From contig JAUHWE010000163.1 in the NCBI GenBank assembly GCA_030424825.1, forward strand, positions 1 through 8,402: 8,402 nucleotides of DNA, read 5' to 3'. How positions within the stretch are numbered: the first letter of the stretch is position 1; the number at the start of each line of letters is the position of its first letter. A program made the translations under genes and the position numbers. Source of the DNA: Verrucomicrobiia bacterium (GTDB lineage Bacteria > Verrucomicrobiota > Verrucomicrobiia > Opitutales > Opitutaceae). The notes under the pieces are model-generated. The model saw only the letters and a list, made by a program, of their open reading frames with translations, made no database searches and had not been told where the DNA came from. Below are positions 1 to 6,527 of this stretch, in pieces.

Positions 1-52
1 CGGCGACCGCATCGTTTGAGTTCTAGCCATTTGTGCGGTCGCCGCAAGCGAC
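1..52. repeat. Inverted repeat at left edge, REP-like
   Basis: Positions 1-11 (CGGCGACCGCA) are the exact reverse complement of 34-44 (TGCGGTCGCCG), separated by 22 nt. A second, overlapping short stem, GTCGC at 38-42 with GCGAC at 48-52, could form instead. The GC-rich arms stand out from the AT-rich DNA that follows. Read on the minus strand, the right arm and flank begin tgtaggggcgtcgcttgc, a form that resembles dispersed intergenic repeats seen in several bacterial genomes. That resemblance is from memory. No T-run follows on the plus strand, so it is not an obvious terminator for a gene to the left. The element may continue beyond the window. Confidence 0.5.
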
Positions 53-307
53 GCCCCTACATAATTTTCGACTTATTGGACAGTCTCTGAGACACTCTTC
101 TGTTTCTGATCATACAAACAGAGAGAATTTGCAAGCTTGAGTCGGAGAAATCTAAGTAAGAACGTCGTTAAGGTAGGGATACAAACTCAACATTGAAAGA
201 CTGAGGAGCAGGAAGAAACTCAGGAGACAGGGAGATTACGGAAAATAGTTAATCAAAAGGTTAAATAATGAGTTGACACTGTCGGTAGAGGTAATTCATT
301 TAACCAT
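53..307. other. Non-coding leader upstream of the ArsR-type gene
   Basis: I see no credible gene here. It holds a 7-bp inverted repeat, TCTGTTT (99-105) with AAACAGA (116-122), and a purine-rich stretch around 201-236 containing two imperfect copies of a CTGAGGAG-CAGGA / CTCAGGAGACAGGGA motif. Toward its end come a TTGACA hexamer and GTTAA-type motifs that probably belong to control of the downstream operon. Confidence 0.5.
273..301 (+). promoter_or_regulatory. Possible sigma-70 promoter of the ArsR-type operon
   Basis: TTGACA at 273-278 is a perfect -35 hexamer. No good -10 follows at normal spacing: TCATTT at 296-301 (17-nt spacer) is a poor match, and TTTAAC at 299-304 matches better but at a 20-nt spacer. 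Either choice would put the transcript start at or just after the annotated ATG, so a leaderless or very short-leader mRNA is possible. Alternatively the hexamer is a chance match. Confidence 0.3.
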
Positions 308-315
308 ATGGTTAA
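300..315. promoter_or_regulatory. Perfect 16-bp palindrome over the start codon, candidate operator
   Basis: TTAACCATATGGTTAA is a perfect palindrome whose centre lies at 307/308, immediately before the ATG of the winged-helix repressor gene. The half-site GGTTAA also occurs at 259-264, and the related AGTTAA at 247-252 and 315-320. ArsR-family dimers bind inverted repeats in their own promoter regions, so autorepression through this site is a natural guess. The palindrome could also form an RNA hairpin that buries the start codon. The sequence shows the symmetry; the function is inferred. Confidence 0.45.
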
Positions 316-637
316 GTTAAAGGACGATCGAACCAGTCGTGTTTTTAGGGCGCTATCGGATCCGACTCGAAGGGCAATCCTTCAAGTGGTCGCGAGCCGT
401 GATGCGTCAGCGGGGGAGCTGGCGGCGCCCTTTGCCATTTCCGCGCCGGCGATTTCGAAACATTTGAAGGTTTTGGAAGCGGCCGATCTGGTGGTTCGCA
501 AGCGTGACGGCAAGAGTCATCGTTTCCACTTGAATGTCGAAGCGCTTCAGACTGCTGAAGTCGCCATTAAACGATTGACTGGGTTCTGGAATCGTCGTCT
601 CGAGAATTTGGATAAATATATGAAAAAGGAGAAATAA
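308..637 (+). CDS. ArsR-family winged-helix transcriptional repressor
   Basis: This 109-residue protein is a complete small winged helix-turn-helix regulator. The signature FRALSDPTRRAIL spans about residues 13-25. The recognition helix follows in SAPAISKHLKVLEAADLV (about 45-62) and the wing in VRKRDGKSHRFHL (about 63-75). It lacks the ELCVCDL-type cysteine motif of metal-sensing ArsR/SmtB members, and in fact has no cysteine at all, so it is unlikely to sense metal through thiols. It fits the subgroup found next to AHSA1/SRPBCC genes, and such a gene follows 10 nt downstream. The ATG is the first possible start in frame, since an in-frame TGA lies at 269-271; the nearest Shine-Dalgarno-like AGAGG (287-291) is rather far away. 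It likely represses its own operon through the palindrome over its start. The ligand is unknown. Confidence 0.9.
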   Translation: MVKLKDDRTSRVFRALSDPTRRAILQVVASRDASAGELAAPFAISAPAISKHLKVLEAADLVVRKRDGKSHRFHLNVEALQTAEVAIKRLTGFWNRRLENLDKYMKKEK

Positions 638-647
638 GGTAGTTGCT

Positions 648-1097
648 ATGAAAGAAAATGAAGTTGTATCGATACTCGAAATAAGAAAAACGATTGGTGG
701 GAAAGTGGATACCGTGTTCGATGCTCTCACCAAGCCAGAGATCATGGCGGAGTGGTTCTACGGAATGGATGAAGGCCGGGCAGAAGTCGAAAGCGATTTG
801 AGAGTTGGGGGTGAATTCGTTATTCACATGTTTAAAGCGGATGGCTCCGCTTCGAGTTGCGCGGAGTATGAACCGCATGGAAAATATCTGGAGATCGACC
901 GTCCGAACAAAGTGGTTTTTACTTGGATCTCAGAAGGGTTCGTAGACTACAGCGTAGTGACCATCTCACTAAAGGCAGTCGGTGACGAGACGGAACTAAC
1001 GCTTCGGCACGAGTTGCCCGAAAACGTTGTGGACGCTCACCGGGAAGGCTGGAATGCTTGTCTTGGGAACCTGACGAAGAACTGTTTTTCGAACTAG
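648..1097 (+). CDS. AHSA1/SRPBCC-family ligand-binding protein
   Basis: The 149-residue product has the START-like helix-grip fold of the AHSA1 group. It begins with a first strand and a helix (IRKTIGGKVDTVFDALTKPEIMAEWF, about 12-37), followed by the strand pattern DLRVGGEFVIHM (50-61), GKYLEIDRPNKVVFTW (78-93) and VTISLKAVGDETELTLRHELP (104-124). It ends with the C-terminal helix HREGWNACLGNLTK (131-144), which carries the family's H..GW...L pattern. It is a normal full length and cytosolic, with no signal peptide. An AAGG at 636-639, overlapping the stop of the preceding gene, gives a usable ribosome site 8 nt before the ATG. Pairing with an ArsR-type repressor is common. These proteins bind small hydrophobic ligands or act as uncharacterised enzymes or chaperone cofactors, and the sequence does not say which. 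Confidence 0.88.
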   Translation: MKENEVVSILEIRKTIGGKVDTVFDALTKPEIMAEWFYGMDEGRAEVESDLRVGGEFVIHMFKADGSASSCAEYEPHGKYLEIDRPNKVVFTWISEGFVDYSVVTISLKAVGDETELTLRHELPENVVDAHREGWNACLGNLTKNCFSN

Positions 1098-1136
1098 TCC
1101 GTTTGGCTTCGTATCCAATCGTTGGTGTTTATTTAG

Positions 1137-1168
1137 ATCGCATCCCTCCAAGGGGTGCGATTTCTTTT
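1137..1168 (+). terminator. Rho-independent terminator of the ArsR-SRPBCC operon
   Basis: ATCGCATCCCT (1137-1147) pairs with AGGGGTGCGAT (1151-1161) in an 11-bp stem with one G-U pair and a CCA loop. TTTCTTTT follows directly on the plus strand. It sits 40 nt after the SRPBCC stop and just before the end of the convergent anti-sigma gene. On the minus strand the flank is not T-rich, so it should work mainly in the plus direction. Confidence 0.8.
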
Positions 1169-1174
1169 GGCAGG

Positions 1175-2023
1175 TTAAGGACTGCCTGACAACAGGATCG
1201 GTCCTAGGGGTGAGGGCGACCCTCCCTTTTGTTCCCGGCTGATTGCGAATGCATTGACGTCGCTAATTTGAATATTTGACGAGAATCGATACTCGCCGTT
1301 GCCGGATTGGTCGACTTGGAAAACACCCGCGCTGATCGGAGCCGGCTGATCGGGCGAAATCACCCACATCTGGTAGTCTTGCAATTCGATGTCGAGGGTG
1401 GGCAGGTTGTACACTCGGACGACGCCTTCCTCGCTTTGACCATCCCAGACGGTGAATCCAAAATAGAGTGAATCGAGTTCCGAGTTAAGGCGAGCAATCT
1501 GGATTTGGTCGAGGGCGCTCTTTTCTTTCAATTCGCTCAGGTCTTTGGCAATGAGATCGCGTTCCTTGCTAATCTCGTCAATATTAGCTTGAAGCCGATC
1601 TATCCGAGTCGATAGCGCCTCGTTTTGAGCACGGCCTGAATCCGCTTGTTCTTCTACGATGGTTAACCGGGAATCCGTTCTGATAAAAAGAACGCAGAAA
1701 CAAGCGGCGGCGGCCCACCCCAAGACGGCCACGAATGGAAAACGTGGCATTGAGGAAGGCGAAGGTGCGGGTGGCTTGTTACTGGCGGATGCGTTTGTTT
1801 TCTCTGGGAGTGAATCGAGAATTCGATCACGCAGAGACTCCGGGGGTGTTTGAGGCGGGGTCGATGCCAAGGATAGCTCCAAGTCTAGCCCTTCGAGCTC
1901 GTCCACGTACTCTCTCAATGCGGCGTCTTCGTTAAGCAGCGATTCGAAGGAAGCTTTCTCTACCGCGTCCATATCGCCCATTAGATAAGCGATGGCTTTC
2001 TCTTGGAGGTCTTCAGCTAGCAT
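1175..2023 (-). CDS. RskA-type membrane anti-sigma factor
   Basis: This 282-residue protein would bind and inhibit the ECF sigma factor encoded just upstream. Residues about 1-75 form the cytoplasmic sigma-binding part (IAYLMGDMDAVEKASFESLL, typical of anti-sigma N-termini). A Pro/Ser-rich linker leads to one membrane helix at about 95-115 (FPFVAVLGWAAAACFCVLFI). A charged, heptad-like coiled coil follows (about 118-186). The outer domain at about 188-282 carries the RskA pattern: VVRVYNLPTL, YQMWVISPDQPAPISAGVF, NAFAISREQKGGSPSPLGPILLSG. No HxxxCxxC zinc motif is present. The gene overlaps the sigma gene by 11 nt and has a strong GGAGGG site (2029-2034, minus strand) 5 nt before its ATG. Release of sigma probably follows proteolysis of this protein after an envelope signal, as known for RskA; the signal is unknown. 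Confidence 0.88.
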   Translation of the reverse strand: MLAEDLQEKAIAYLMGDMDAVEKASFESLLNEDAALREYVDELEGLDLELSLASTPPQTPPESLRDRILDSLPEKTNASASNKPPAPSPSSMPRFPFVAVLGWAAAACFCVLFIRTDSRLTIVEEQADSGRAQNEALSTRIDRLQANIDEISKERDLIAKDLSELKEKSALDQIQIARLNSELDSLYFGFTVWDGQSEEGVVRVYNLPTLDIELQDYQMWVISPDQPAPISAGVFQVDQSGNGEYRFSSNIQISDVNAFAISREQKGGSPSPLGPILLSGSP

Positions 2024-2597
2024 GTATGCCCTCCAGTTCTTTTTTGAGTCGCATCATGCCGTAGCGGATACGCGATTTTATAGTTCCGAGAGATTCTCCT
2101 TGCTCCTTTGCAATTTCGCTTTGCGACAAACCACGAAAATAGGCGAGCTGGATCGCTTTCCTCTGGCTTTCGGGAAGTTGTGCGATGGCTTTCCTCACTG
2201 CTTCGGAGCGTTCTACTCCTAGCAGATCATCGGCTGCTGTCTGTGTGTCCGTGTCCTCCACTGTCGGGCGGTTGTCGGGGTCGATGCTGATGCGCTCGCT
2301 TGAAGGAAGTCGTCTTTCAACCTTTCGGATTCGGTCGATAGCTCTATTGCGAGTGGTGCGTACTAGCCAGGGGAGCACTTTAGAGGGATTTTCGACGAGA
2401 GAGTCAGAATGATTCCATACCGCGAGAAAAACGTCTTGGGTGCACTCTTCTGAGTCTTCTCGTTTTTGGAGTGTTTTGTATGCGATAGAGTACACAAGTT
2501 TTCCGTATAAATTATAGAGGTCGCCCAAGGCATCGCGGTCGCCACCGCAGATGCGAATTATTATGGCCTTCAGGGCCTCAGCTTGGGTGCCAGTCAT
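2013..2597 (-). CDS. ECF-type RNA polymerase sigma factor
   Basis: The 194-residue protein has the two-domain layout of extracytoplasmic-function sigma factors. Region 2 covers about residues 24-93: LYNLYGKLVYSIAY, then SEECTQDVFLAVW, then the DNA-contacting WLVRTTRNRAIDRIRK. An acidic linker (about 105-128) leads to region 4 at about 130-187, with LPESQRKAIQLAYFRGLSQSEIA and the helix-turn-helix LGTIKSRIRYGMMRLKKEL. The length is normal. Its stop overlaps the start of the RskA-type gene, which fits the SigK/RskA kind of pair. The ATG is the only in-frame start after an upstream stop, yet no clear Shine-Dalgarno precedes it, so weak initiation or a leaderless mRNA is possible. Such factors often drive their own promoter; I could not identify one with confidence. 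Confidence 0.93.
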   Translation of the reverse strand: MTGTQAEALKAIIIRICGGDRDALGDLYNLYGKLVYSIAYKTLQKREDSEECTQDVFLAVWNHSDSLVENPSKVLPWLVRTTRNRAIDRIRKVERRLPSSERISIDPDNRPTVEDTDTQTAADDLLGVERSEAVRKAIAQLPESQRKAIQLAYFRGLSQSEIAKEQGESLGTIKSRIRYGMMRLKKELEGIHAS

Positions 2598-2929
2598 CTT
2601 TTCAGGAAACTGGGAGAAACCTCGATGGATTGTTGATTCAGGTCAATCTGTAATTCTGATTTATCAAAGTCACGGGATTCAACCGATAGCGACTATTGTG
2701 CTGTAAAGATGTAAACGTCGCCAAAGCGTCAATGGATCTTTCTGGATTGAGGAATTTTCTCAAGAGCCGCGTTTTCGACCCACTTGGCAGTGGGGTGCCG
2801 GATGTGAATAGCAAAGGATCTTTTCTCTTCAGTCCTCGGGAGCGGTGGGCTTGCTGGTTTCTGGATCGTTCAGCCAACGAGGCCAATGAACTCCCTTTGG
2901 GCCCAAAAAAATTAAACTAGATAGATCCA

Positions 2930-2945
2930 GCGCAGCAATCTGCGC
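2930..2945. repeat. Short perfect hairpin upstream of the TPR gene
   Basis: GCGCAG (2930-2935) and CTGCGC (2940-2945) are perfect complements around a CAAT loop. No T-run follows on either strand at the right distance, so it is not a standard terminator. It lies about 78 nt before the TPR start codon and could be a leader structure or a protein-binding site. Confidence 0.4.
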
Positions 2946-3007
2946 GTGCTAATGGATGGAGTGGGCTAAATTGCGAACTCACAAGCTTATCTTCAACCCG
3001 CTAAAAG

Positions 3008-3013
3008 AAAGGA
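3008..3013 (+). promoter_or_regulatory. Ribosome binding site of the TPR gene
   Basis: AAAGGA, 9 nt before the ATG at 3023, is the best Shine-Dalgarno match near this gene and supports that start. The spacer is a run of T residues. Confidence 0.55.
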
Positions 3014-3022
3014 ATTTTTTCG

Positions 3023-4456
3023 ATGCTATTATTAGTCAGAAGACCGTGCAATGCTCTTGAGAGTGTACTTGGAGCCCAAATTTTGGTTACAGTATTAATT
3101 TGGAGTTCAGTATTATTGATTCCTTCAGGACTGGCCCATGTTCATCATGATCACGATGATGAAGAAACTTCTTTATCAGATGAAGATTGGAATCAAGTCG
3201 AGTCTACAAATTCGATTGAACGGTTACTAAAAGATCAACGCATAGTTGCCCTGCAAAGCGACAGGAGAGTTGCTCCTCGCCTGGAAGTCTTGCGTATAGA
3301 TCCTGGCAATTGGAGAAATCTCAATGAGCTAGGCTGGTTGCTCGCAAGTCAGGCCCGAACTAGCCAGGACGAATCGTACTACGGTCTTTCAGAAAGAGCG
3401 GCTACCCTAAATTTGGAACTGAATGGTAGAAGACCGGAAACGCTCGCTCTCTGGATACATTCTTCGCTGCAGGGGCATCACTTTGGGGAAGCCCGGAAAG
3501 CGGCTGAAGAATTGGTAGCGATTCGAGGCGAATCGATAGACTATGCCTTGAGAGGAGATGCTGCCATGGAGCAGGGGGACCTGGCTGCAGCGGAAGGTGA
3601 TTACCTGGAGTTCCTAAAACGAAGTCCCTCGCTCCCGTCGTATGCGAGATGGGGTCATCTAAACTGGCTCTTGGGAAACGATGATGTTGCGATTAGCGCC
3701 TGGAGGGAAGCGATAGAGCAAGGCCGCCAGTCCGATAATGAGAGCGTTGCCTGGTGCAAGACGAAGTTGGCAGAAATATACCTCTACAGGGGAAACTTGG
3801 ACGAAGCGGGAATATTGGTAGACGAAGCATTGTCTTGGAATATTGGCTACGCTCAAGCCAGATATGTAAAAGGAAAAATAGATTGGTTCCTTGGGGATGT
3901 TCAGGATGCCGTTGAAGGAATAAAGTATGCCGTCGATATAGATCCGCTCCCGGAGCGTGAATGGTGGCTAGAGGACGTGTATCGTCGTTTAGGGTATGAG
4001 CAAAAGGCAGATGAGTTGCGTGAGCGTATCATTGAATACGGTCCATCGACTGATCGAAGAGCAACCTCACTTTATTTGTCGACACACGGGTATGGGAAAG
4101 GCGCAGCGCTGAAAATGGCTCAAGCGGAACTGGCTAACCGGGCAGACGCTGCCACGCTGGATGCTGTGGGTTACTGTTTGCTGCAGAATGGCCATATCAA
4201 GGAATCCGAAACGGTCCTCTTGAGGTCTACCGAGAAAGGCAGGGCTCCTGGCAGGCTGCCCTTTCACTTGGGAATGCTCGCATGGGCCAGAGGTGATGCG
4301 GATACGGCTCTCACTTTATGGAATCGCGCCTTTTTGGCGCGGTACGCAATGACACCATCTGAAATAGAGGTTCTAAAAATGAACTTAGCCAAGGTGAACG
4401 CCGCTATTTCAGGCAAATATAATCCGTTCGCTAAAGGCTACATAGAAAATGAATAG
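3023..4456 (+). CDS. Exported TPR protein with His-rich mature N-terminus
   Basis: The 477-residue product starts with a long signal peptide: RR at 6-7, a hydrophobic core at about 19-34, and probable cleavage after GLA (38). The mature protein would then begin HVHHDHDDEE, a histidine/aspartate cluster that could bind metal. The rest is helical with repeated TPR-like units, for example WLLASQARTSQDESYYGLSERAATLNLEL (105-133), ALRGDAAMEQGDLAAAEGDYLEFLKRSP (175-202), KTKLAEIYLYRGNLDEAGILVDEAL (246-270) and LPFHLGMLAWARGDADTALTLWNRAF (412-437). TPRs mediate protein-protein contacts, so a scaffold or partner for the secreted DUF4331 protein is plausible. Its last 8 nt overlap the next gene (ATGAATAG), which points to translational coupling. 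The first ~170 nt are AT-rich compared with the rest. No enzymatic motif is visible. Confidence 0.85.
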   Translation: MLLLVRRPCNALESVLGAQILVTVLIWSSVLLIPSGLAHVHHDHDDEETSLSDEDWNQVESTNSIERLLKDQRIVALQSDRRVAPRLEVLRIDPGNWRNLNELGWLLASQARTSQDESYYGLSERAATLNLELNGRRPETLALWIHSSLQGHHFGEARKAAEELVAIRGESIDYALRGDAAMEQGDLAAAEGDYLEFLKRSPSLPSYARWGHLNWLLGNDDVAISAWREAIEQGRQSDNESVAWCKTKLAEIYLYRGNLDEAGILVDEALSWNIGYAQARYVKGKIDWFLGDVQDAVEGIKYAVDIDPLPEREWWLEDVYRRLGYEQKADELRERIIEYGPSTDRRATSLYLSTHGYGKGAALKMAQAELANRADAATLDAVGYCLLQNGHIKESETVLLRSTEKGRAPGRLPFHLGMLAWARGDADTALTLWNRAFLARYAMTPSEIEVLKMNLAKVNAAISGKYNPFAKGYIENE

Positions 4457-6365
4457 ATCAATGTCATCAAAACAAAATAGAAGAAACTCTCTCAGATCGT
4501 GTATTCGGTTTATTGGGATAATGGGGATTCTTTCGGGAACCTCGCAATTTGGGGGCACCCTTCAAGCTTCGAGTCATATGGACGCGCCGCTGATTACCTT
4601 CGACGATCCTGCTAACTTGGCGGATGTTTACGCTTTCCTCACGGAAAAGGAAGGTCAGAAGTATCTTTCGGTAGGATTGTCCACCTATCCTTTCGAGGAA
4701 CCCGGAATTGGACCCAACAAATACAACTTCGACCCGAACGTGCTGTATCAGATTCATCTATCGATGGGAGATGATGTGGCGACGGGAGCGGACTCGATAT
4801 CGTATCAGTTCCAGTTTGAAACGAACTACAAGAATGAAGGGACAATCTTGCAATCCTATGTAGGAGTGGTCGCAGAAGTGGATGATGCGAGCCAGAATCT
4901 GACTCAGACTTACACCGTTAAAATGATTGACCATGGGGCGGGAGATGCCGTCGCAAACTTGGGCGTAGGTGTGGTGCCTCCCAATAACCAGGGGATCGCG
5001 ACTCCGCACTACAATGTTGACAGTATGGGAACCAATCCAGCTCGGGCAGGAGTCGATATGGAATCTGCTTTGGACAAGTACACCATGGCTAGTATTTCGA
5101 CATTGAGTGATGGATACCGTTCATTCGCGGGTCAAAGAGAAGATGGGTTCTATGGAGATATTCAGGCAATATTTGATCTGCTGAGTCTCCGCTCGGGAGC
5201 CGATGTTTTTGATAGTCAATCAGGATTTAATACACATGTGATCATGCTCGAGATTCCCGTTAATGAACTCGGCGGTGATATGCAAAGCGTGGGAGTACAC
5301 GCAACAACAAGTCGATTGAAGACTGACCCGCTGGATTTGGAAGGTGGGGCTATTATTGTAGTCGATGGAGAGGAATGGGTTCAGGTTGGCCGTCTTGGAA
5401 ATCCACTGTTTTGTGAAGCCTTGGTGGCGATTGAGGACAAAGATCTATACAATCGTACAAAGCCAACGGTGGACGCGGATCTCTTCACCAAGTATGCGGA
5501 TACGCCGGAACTGGCAGCGTTGATAAATGCGCTCATTTTTGGTGATGATGTTGCCCCGACGACGGCAAGAGCGGATCTCGTAGGCATTTTTATTCCAGAT
5601 ACAATCAAAGTGGATCTTTCAACGGATCCTGCTCGGTTGGCTGGTGGAACGGATCTGGCGGACGATGCCGGCTTTTCTCGCCTTGGCATTTTTGGCGGAG
5701 ATACGTTGCTAAGCCAAATTTCGGTAGGGTTTGGCGATGGAGTTGTGCCTGGCGGATGGCCTAATGGACGTCGGTTTGGCGATGATGTGATCGATATCGC
5801 AGTTACTGCAGTGATCAGCGATCTGAGAACTGATCCTTTGACGATTCGTTCCGCCGATGGGATCGACAATGTGAATGCAAATGACTCCGTTTACAACAAG
5901 GTCTTTCCCTACGCAGCGACTCCGCACAATGGTCGTAACTCGAAACACAATTCGAGTTTCGTGGTGCAGAAGTCTCCAAGGCTTATCAATATCGCGACTC
6001 GCGGCGAAGTGGGTACGGGCGACGATATCCTGATAGGTGGCTTTGCCGTGCTAGGTGATGCGCCGGTTAAGGTACTGCTGCGCGGAATTGGTTTAAGTAT
6101 GGCGGACATGAATGAATCCCTCGATAGGGAGGATGTATTGGCGGATCCAATGATCACGGTATGGGAAGGGGACCAGCAGATTCTTATGAACGACAATTGG
6201 AAGAGCGATCAAGAAGAGGACATTGTCGCTTCTGGAAAGGCGCCGACCCGCGATGAAGAAGCCGCAGTCGTATTCGATTTCGAACCCGGCCTGTACACCG
6301 TTCATGTCAGTGGGGCCAGTGGCGAGACCGGTATCGGCCTATTCGATGCCCACGTCATCGATTAG
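4449..6365 (+). CDS. Secreted DUF4331 protein with verrucomicrobial C-terminal domain
   Basis: The 638-residue protein has a basic N-terminus, a short hydrophobic segment (about 21-36) and probable cleavage after LQA (40). The DUF4331 signature starts at once: SSHMDAPLITFDDPANLADVYAF (41-63). Further family landmarks are GNPLFCEALVA (317-327), GGWPNGRRFGDDVIDIA (435-451) and FPYAATPHNG (486-495). From about 508 a separate domain begins: RLINIATRGEVGTGDD, ILIGGFAVLG, KVLLRGIGLS, NDNWKSDQ and GLYTVHVSGASGETGIGLFDAHVID. I recognise this as a common add-on domain of secreted verrucomicrobial proteins, possibly used in surface attachment or sorting (inference). The start at 4449 is favoured over Met5 (4461) because AAAGG at 4433-4437 lies 11 nt upstream. 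DUF4331 has no established function that I know of. The gene is translationally coupled to the TPR gene. Confidence 0.88.
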   Translation: MNRSMSSKQNRRNSLRSCIRFIGIMGILSGTSQFGGTLQASSHMDAPLITFDDPANLADVYAFLTEKEGQKYLSVGLSTYPFEEPGIGPNKYNFDPNVLYQIHLSMGDDVATGADSISYQFQFETNYKNEGTILQSYVGVVAEVDDASQNLTQTYTVKMIDHGAGDAVANLGVGVVPPNNQGIATPHYNVDSMGTNPARAGVDMESALDKYTMASISTLSDGYRSFAGQREDGFYGDIQAIFDLLSLRSGADVFDSQSGFNTHVIMLEIPVNELGGDMQSVGVHATTSRLKTDPLDLEGGAIIVVDGEEWVQVGRLGNPLFCEALVAIEDKDLYNRTKPTVDADLFTKYADTPELAALINALIFGDDVAPTTARADLVGIFIPDTIKVDLSTDPARLAGGTDLADDAGFSRLGIFGGDTLLSQISVGFGDGVVPGGWPNGRRFGDDVIDIAVTAVISDLRTDPLTIRSADGIDNVNANDSVYNKVFPYAATPHNGRNSKHNSSFVVQKSPRLINIATRGEVGTGDDILIGGFAVLGDAPVKVLLRGIGLSMADMNESLDREDVLADPMITVWEGDQQILMNDNWKSDQEEDIVASGKAPTRDEEAAVVFDFEPGLYTVHVSGASGETGIGLFDAHVID

Positions 6366-6448
6366 GCGCTTCATCCATCAAAGAACGGAATTGAGAGAAT
6401 CACACCCGCTTCTGCTTGAAGCGCTTCTCTGAAAAAGTCGTTTTTGCT

Positions 6449-6486
6449 AGCAAAAGGCCAGTCTCCCGGATGACTGGTTTTTTGCT
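6449..6486 (+). terminator. Rho-independent terminator of the TPR-DUF4331 operon
   Basis: AGCAAAAGGCCAGTC (6449-6463) pairs with GACTGGTTTTTTGCT (6472-6486) as a 15-bp stem with two G-U pairs and an 8-nt loop. The run of six T lies inside the right arm, after the GC-rich part, and CTTT follows. Located about 85 nt after the DUF4331 stop, it most likely ends that operon. Because the A-run mirrors the T-run, it could also act on the minus strand. Confidence 0.75.
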
Positions 6487-6527
6487 CTTTGGGAGGTGGA
6501 AGTCTGAGTCCTGATGCCTAAACGTTG

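Larger units (their letters stand above)
2598..3022. other. Divergent intergenic region between sigma gene and TPR operon
   Basis: This 425-nt stretch must contain the promoters of both the minus-strand sigma operon and the plus-strand TPR-DUF4331 operon. Visible elements are a 12-bp palindrome TTTGGGCCCAAA (2896-2907), a small perfect hairpin GCGCAG-CAAT-CTGCGC (2930-2945), and the TPR gene's ribosome site. A TTG-initiated 74-codon plus-strand frame (2696-2920) and an overlapping minus-strand frame are open, but neither has a recognisable product. I found no convincing -35/-10 pair in either direction. Confidence 0.5.

Noticed and set aside
99..122. TCTGTTT / AAACAGA inverted repeat considered as a terminator
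   Set aside because: The stem is only 7 bp with a 10-nt loop and no T-run follows.
201..233. Two imperfect purine-rich repeats
   Set aside because: The copies are short and imperfect, and low-complexity purine content explains the similarity.
2609..2631. CCATCG on the minus strand as a SigK-like -35 for the sigma gene
   Set aside because: It resembles the SigK -35 element, but the matching -10 is weak and would overlap the start codon region, so I could not support it.
2696..2920. TTG-initiated 74-codon plus-strand frame in the divergent intergenic region
   Set aside because: It has no ribosome site, no recognisable domain and overlaps another open frame on the minus strand (2638-2886). 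It lies where two divergent promoters are expected.
2971..2996. TTGCGA as the -35 of the TPR operon
   Set aside because: No acceptable -10 hexamer lies at 16-18 nt spacing.
5381..5869. 162-codon minus-strand frame inside the DUF4331 gene
   Set aside because: It lies wholly within a well-supported gene on the other strand and its Ser/Pro-rich product looks like an antisense shadow.
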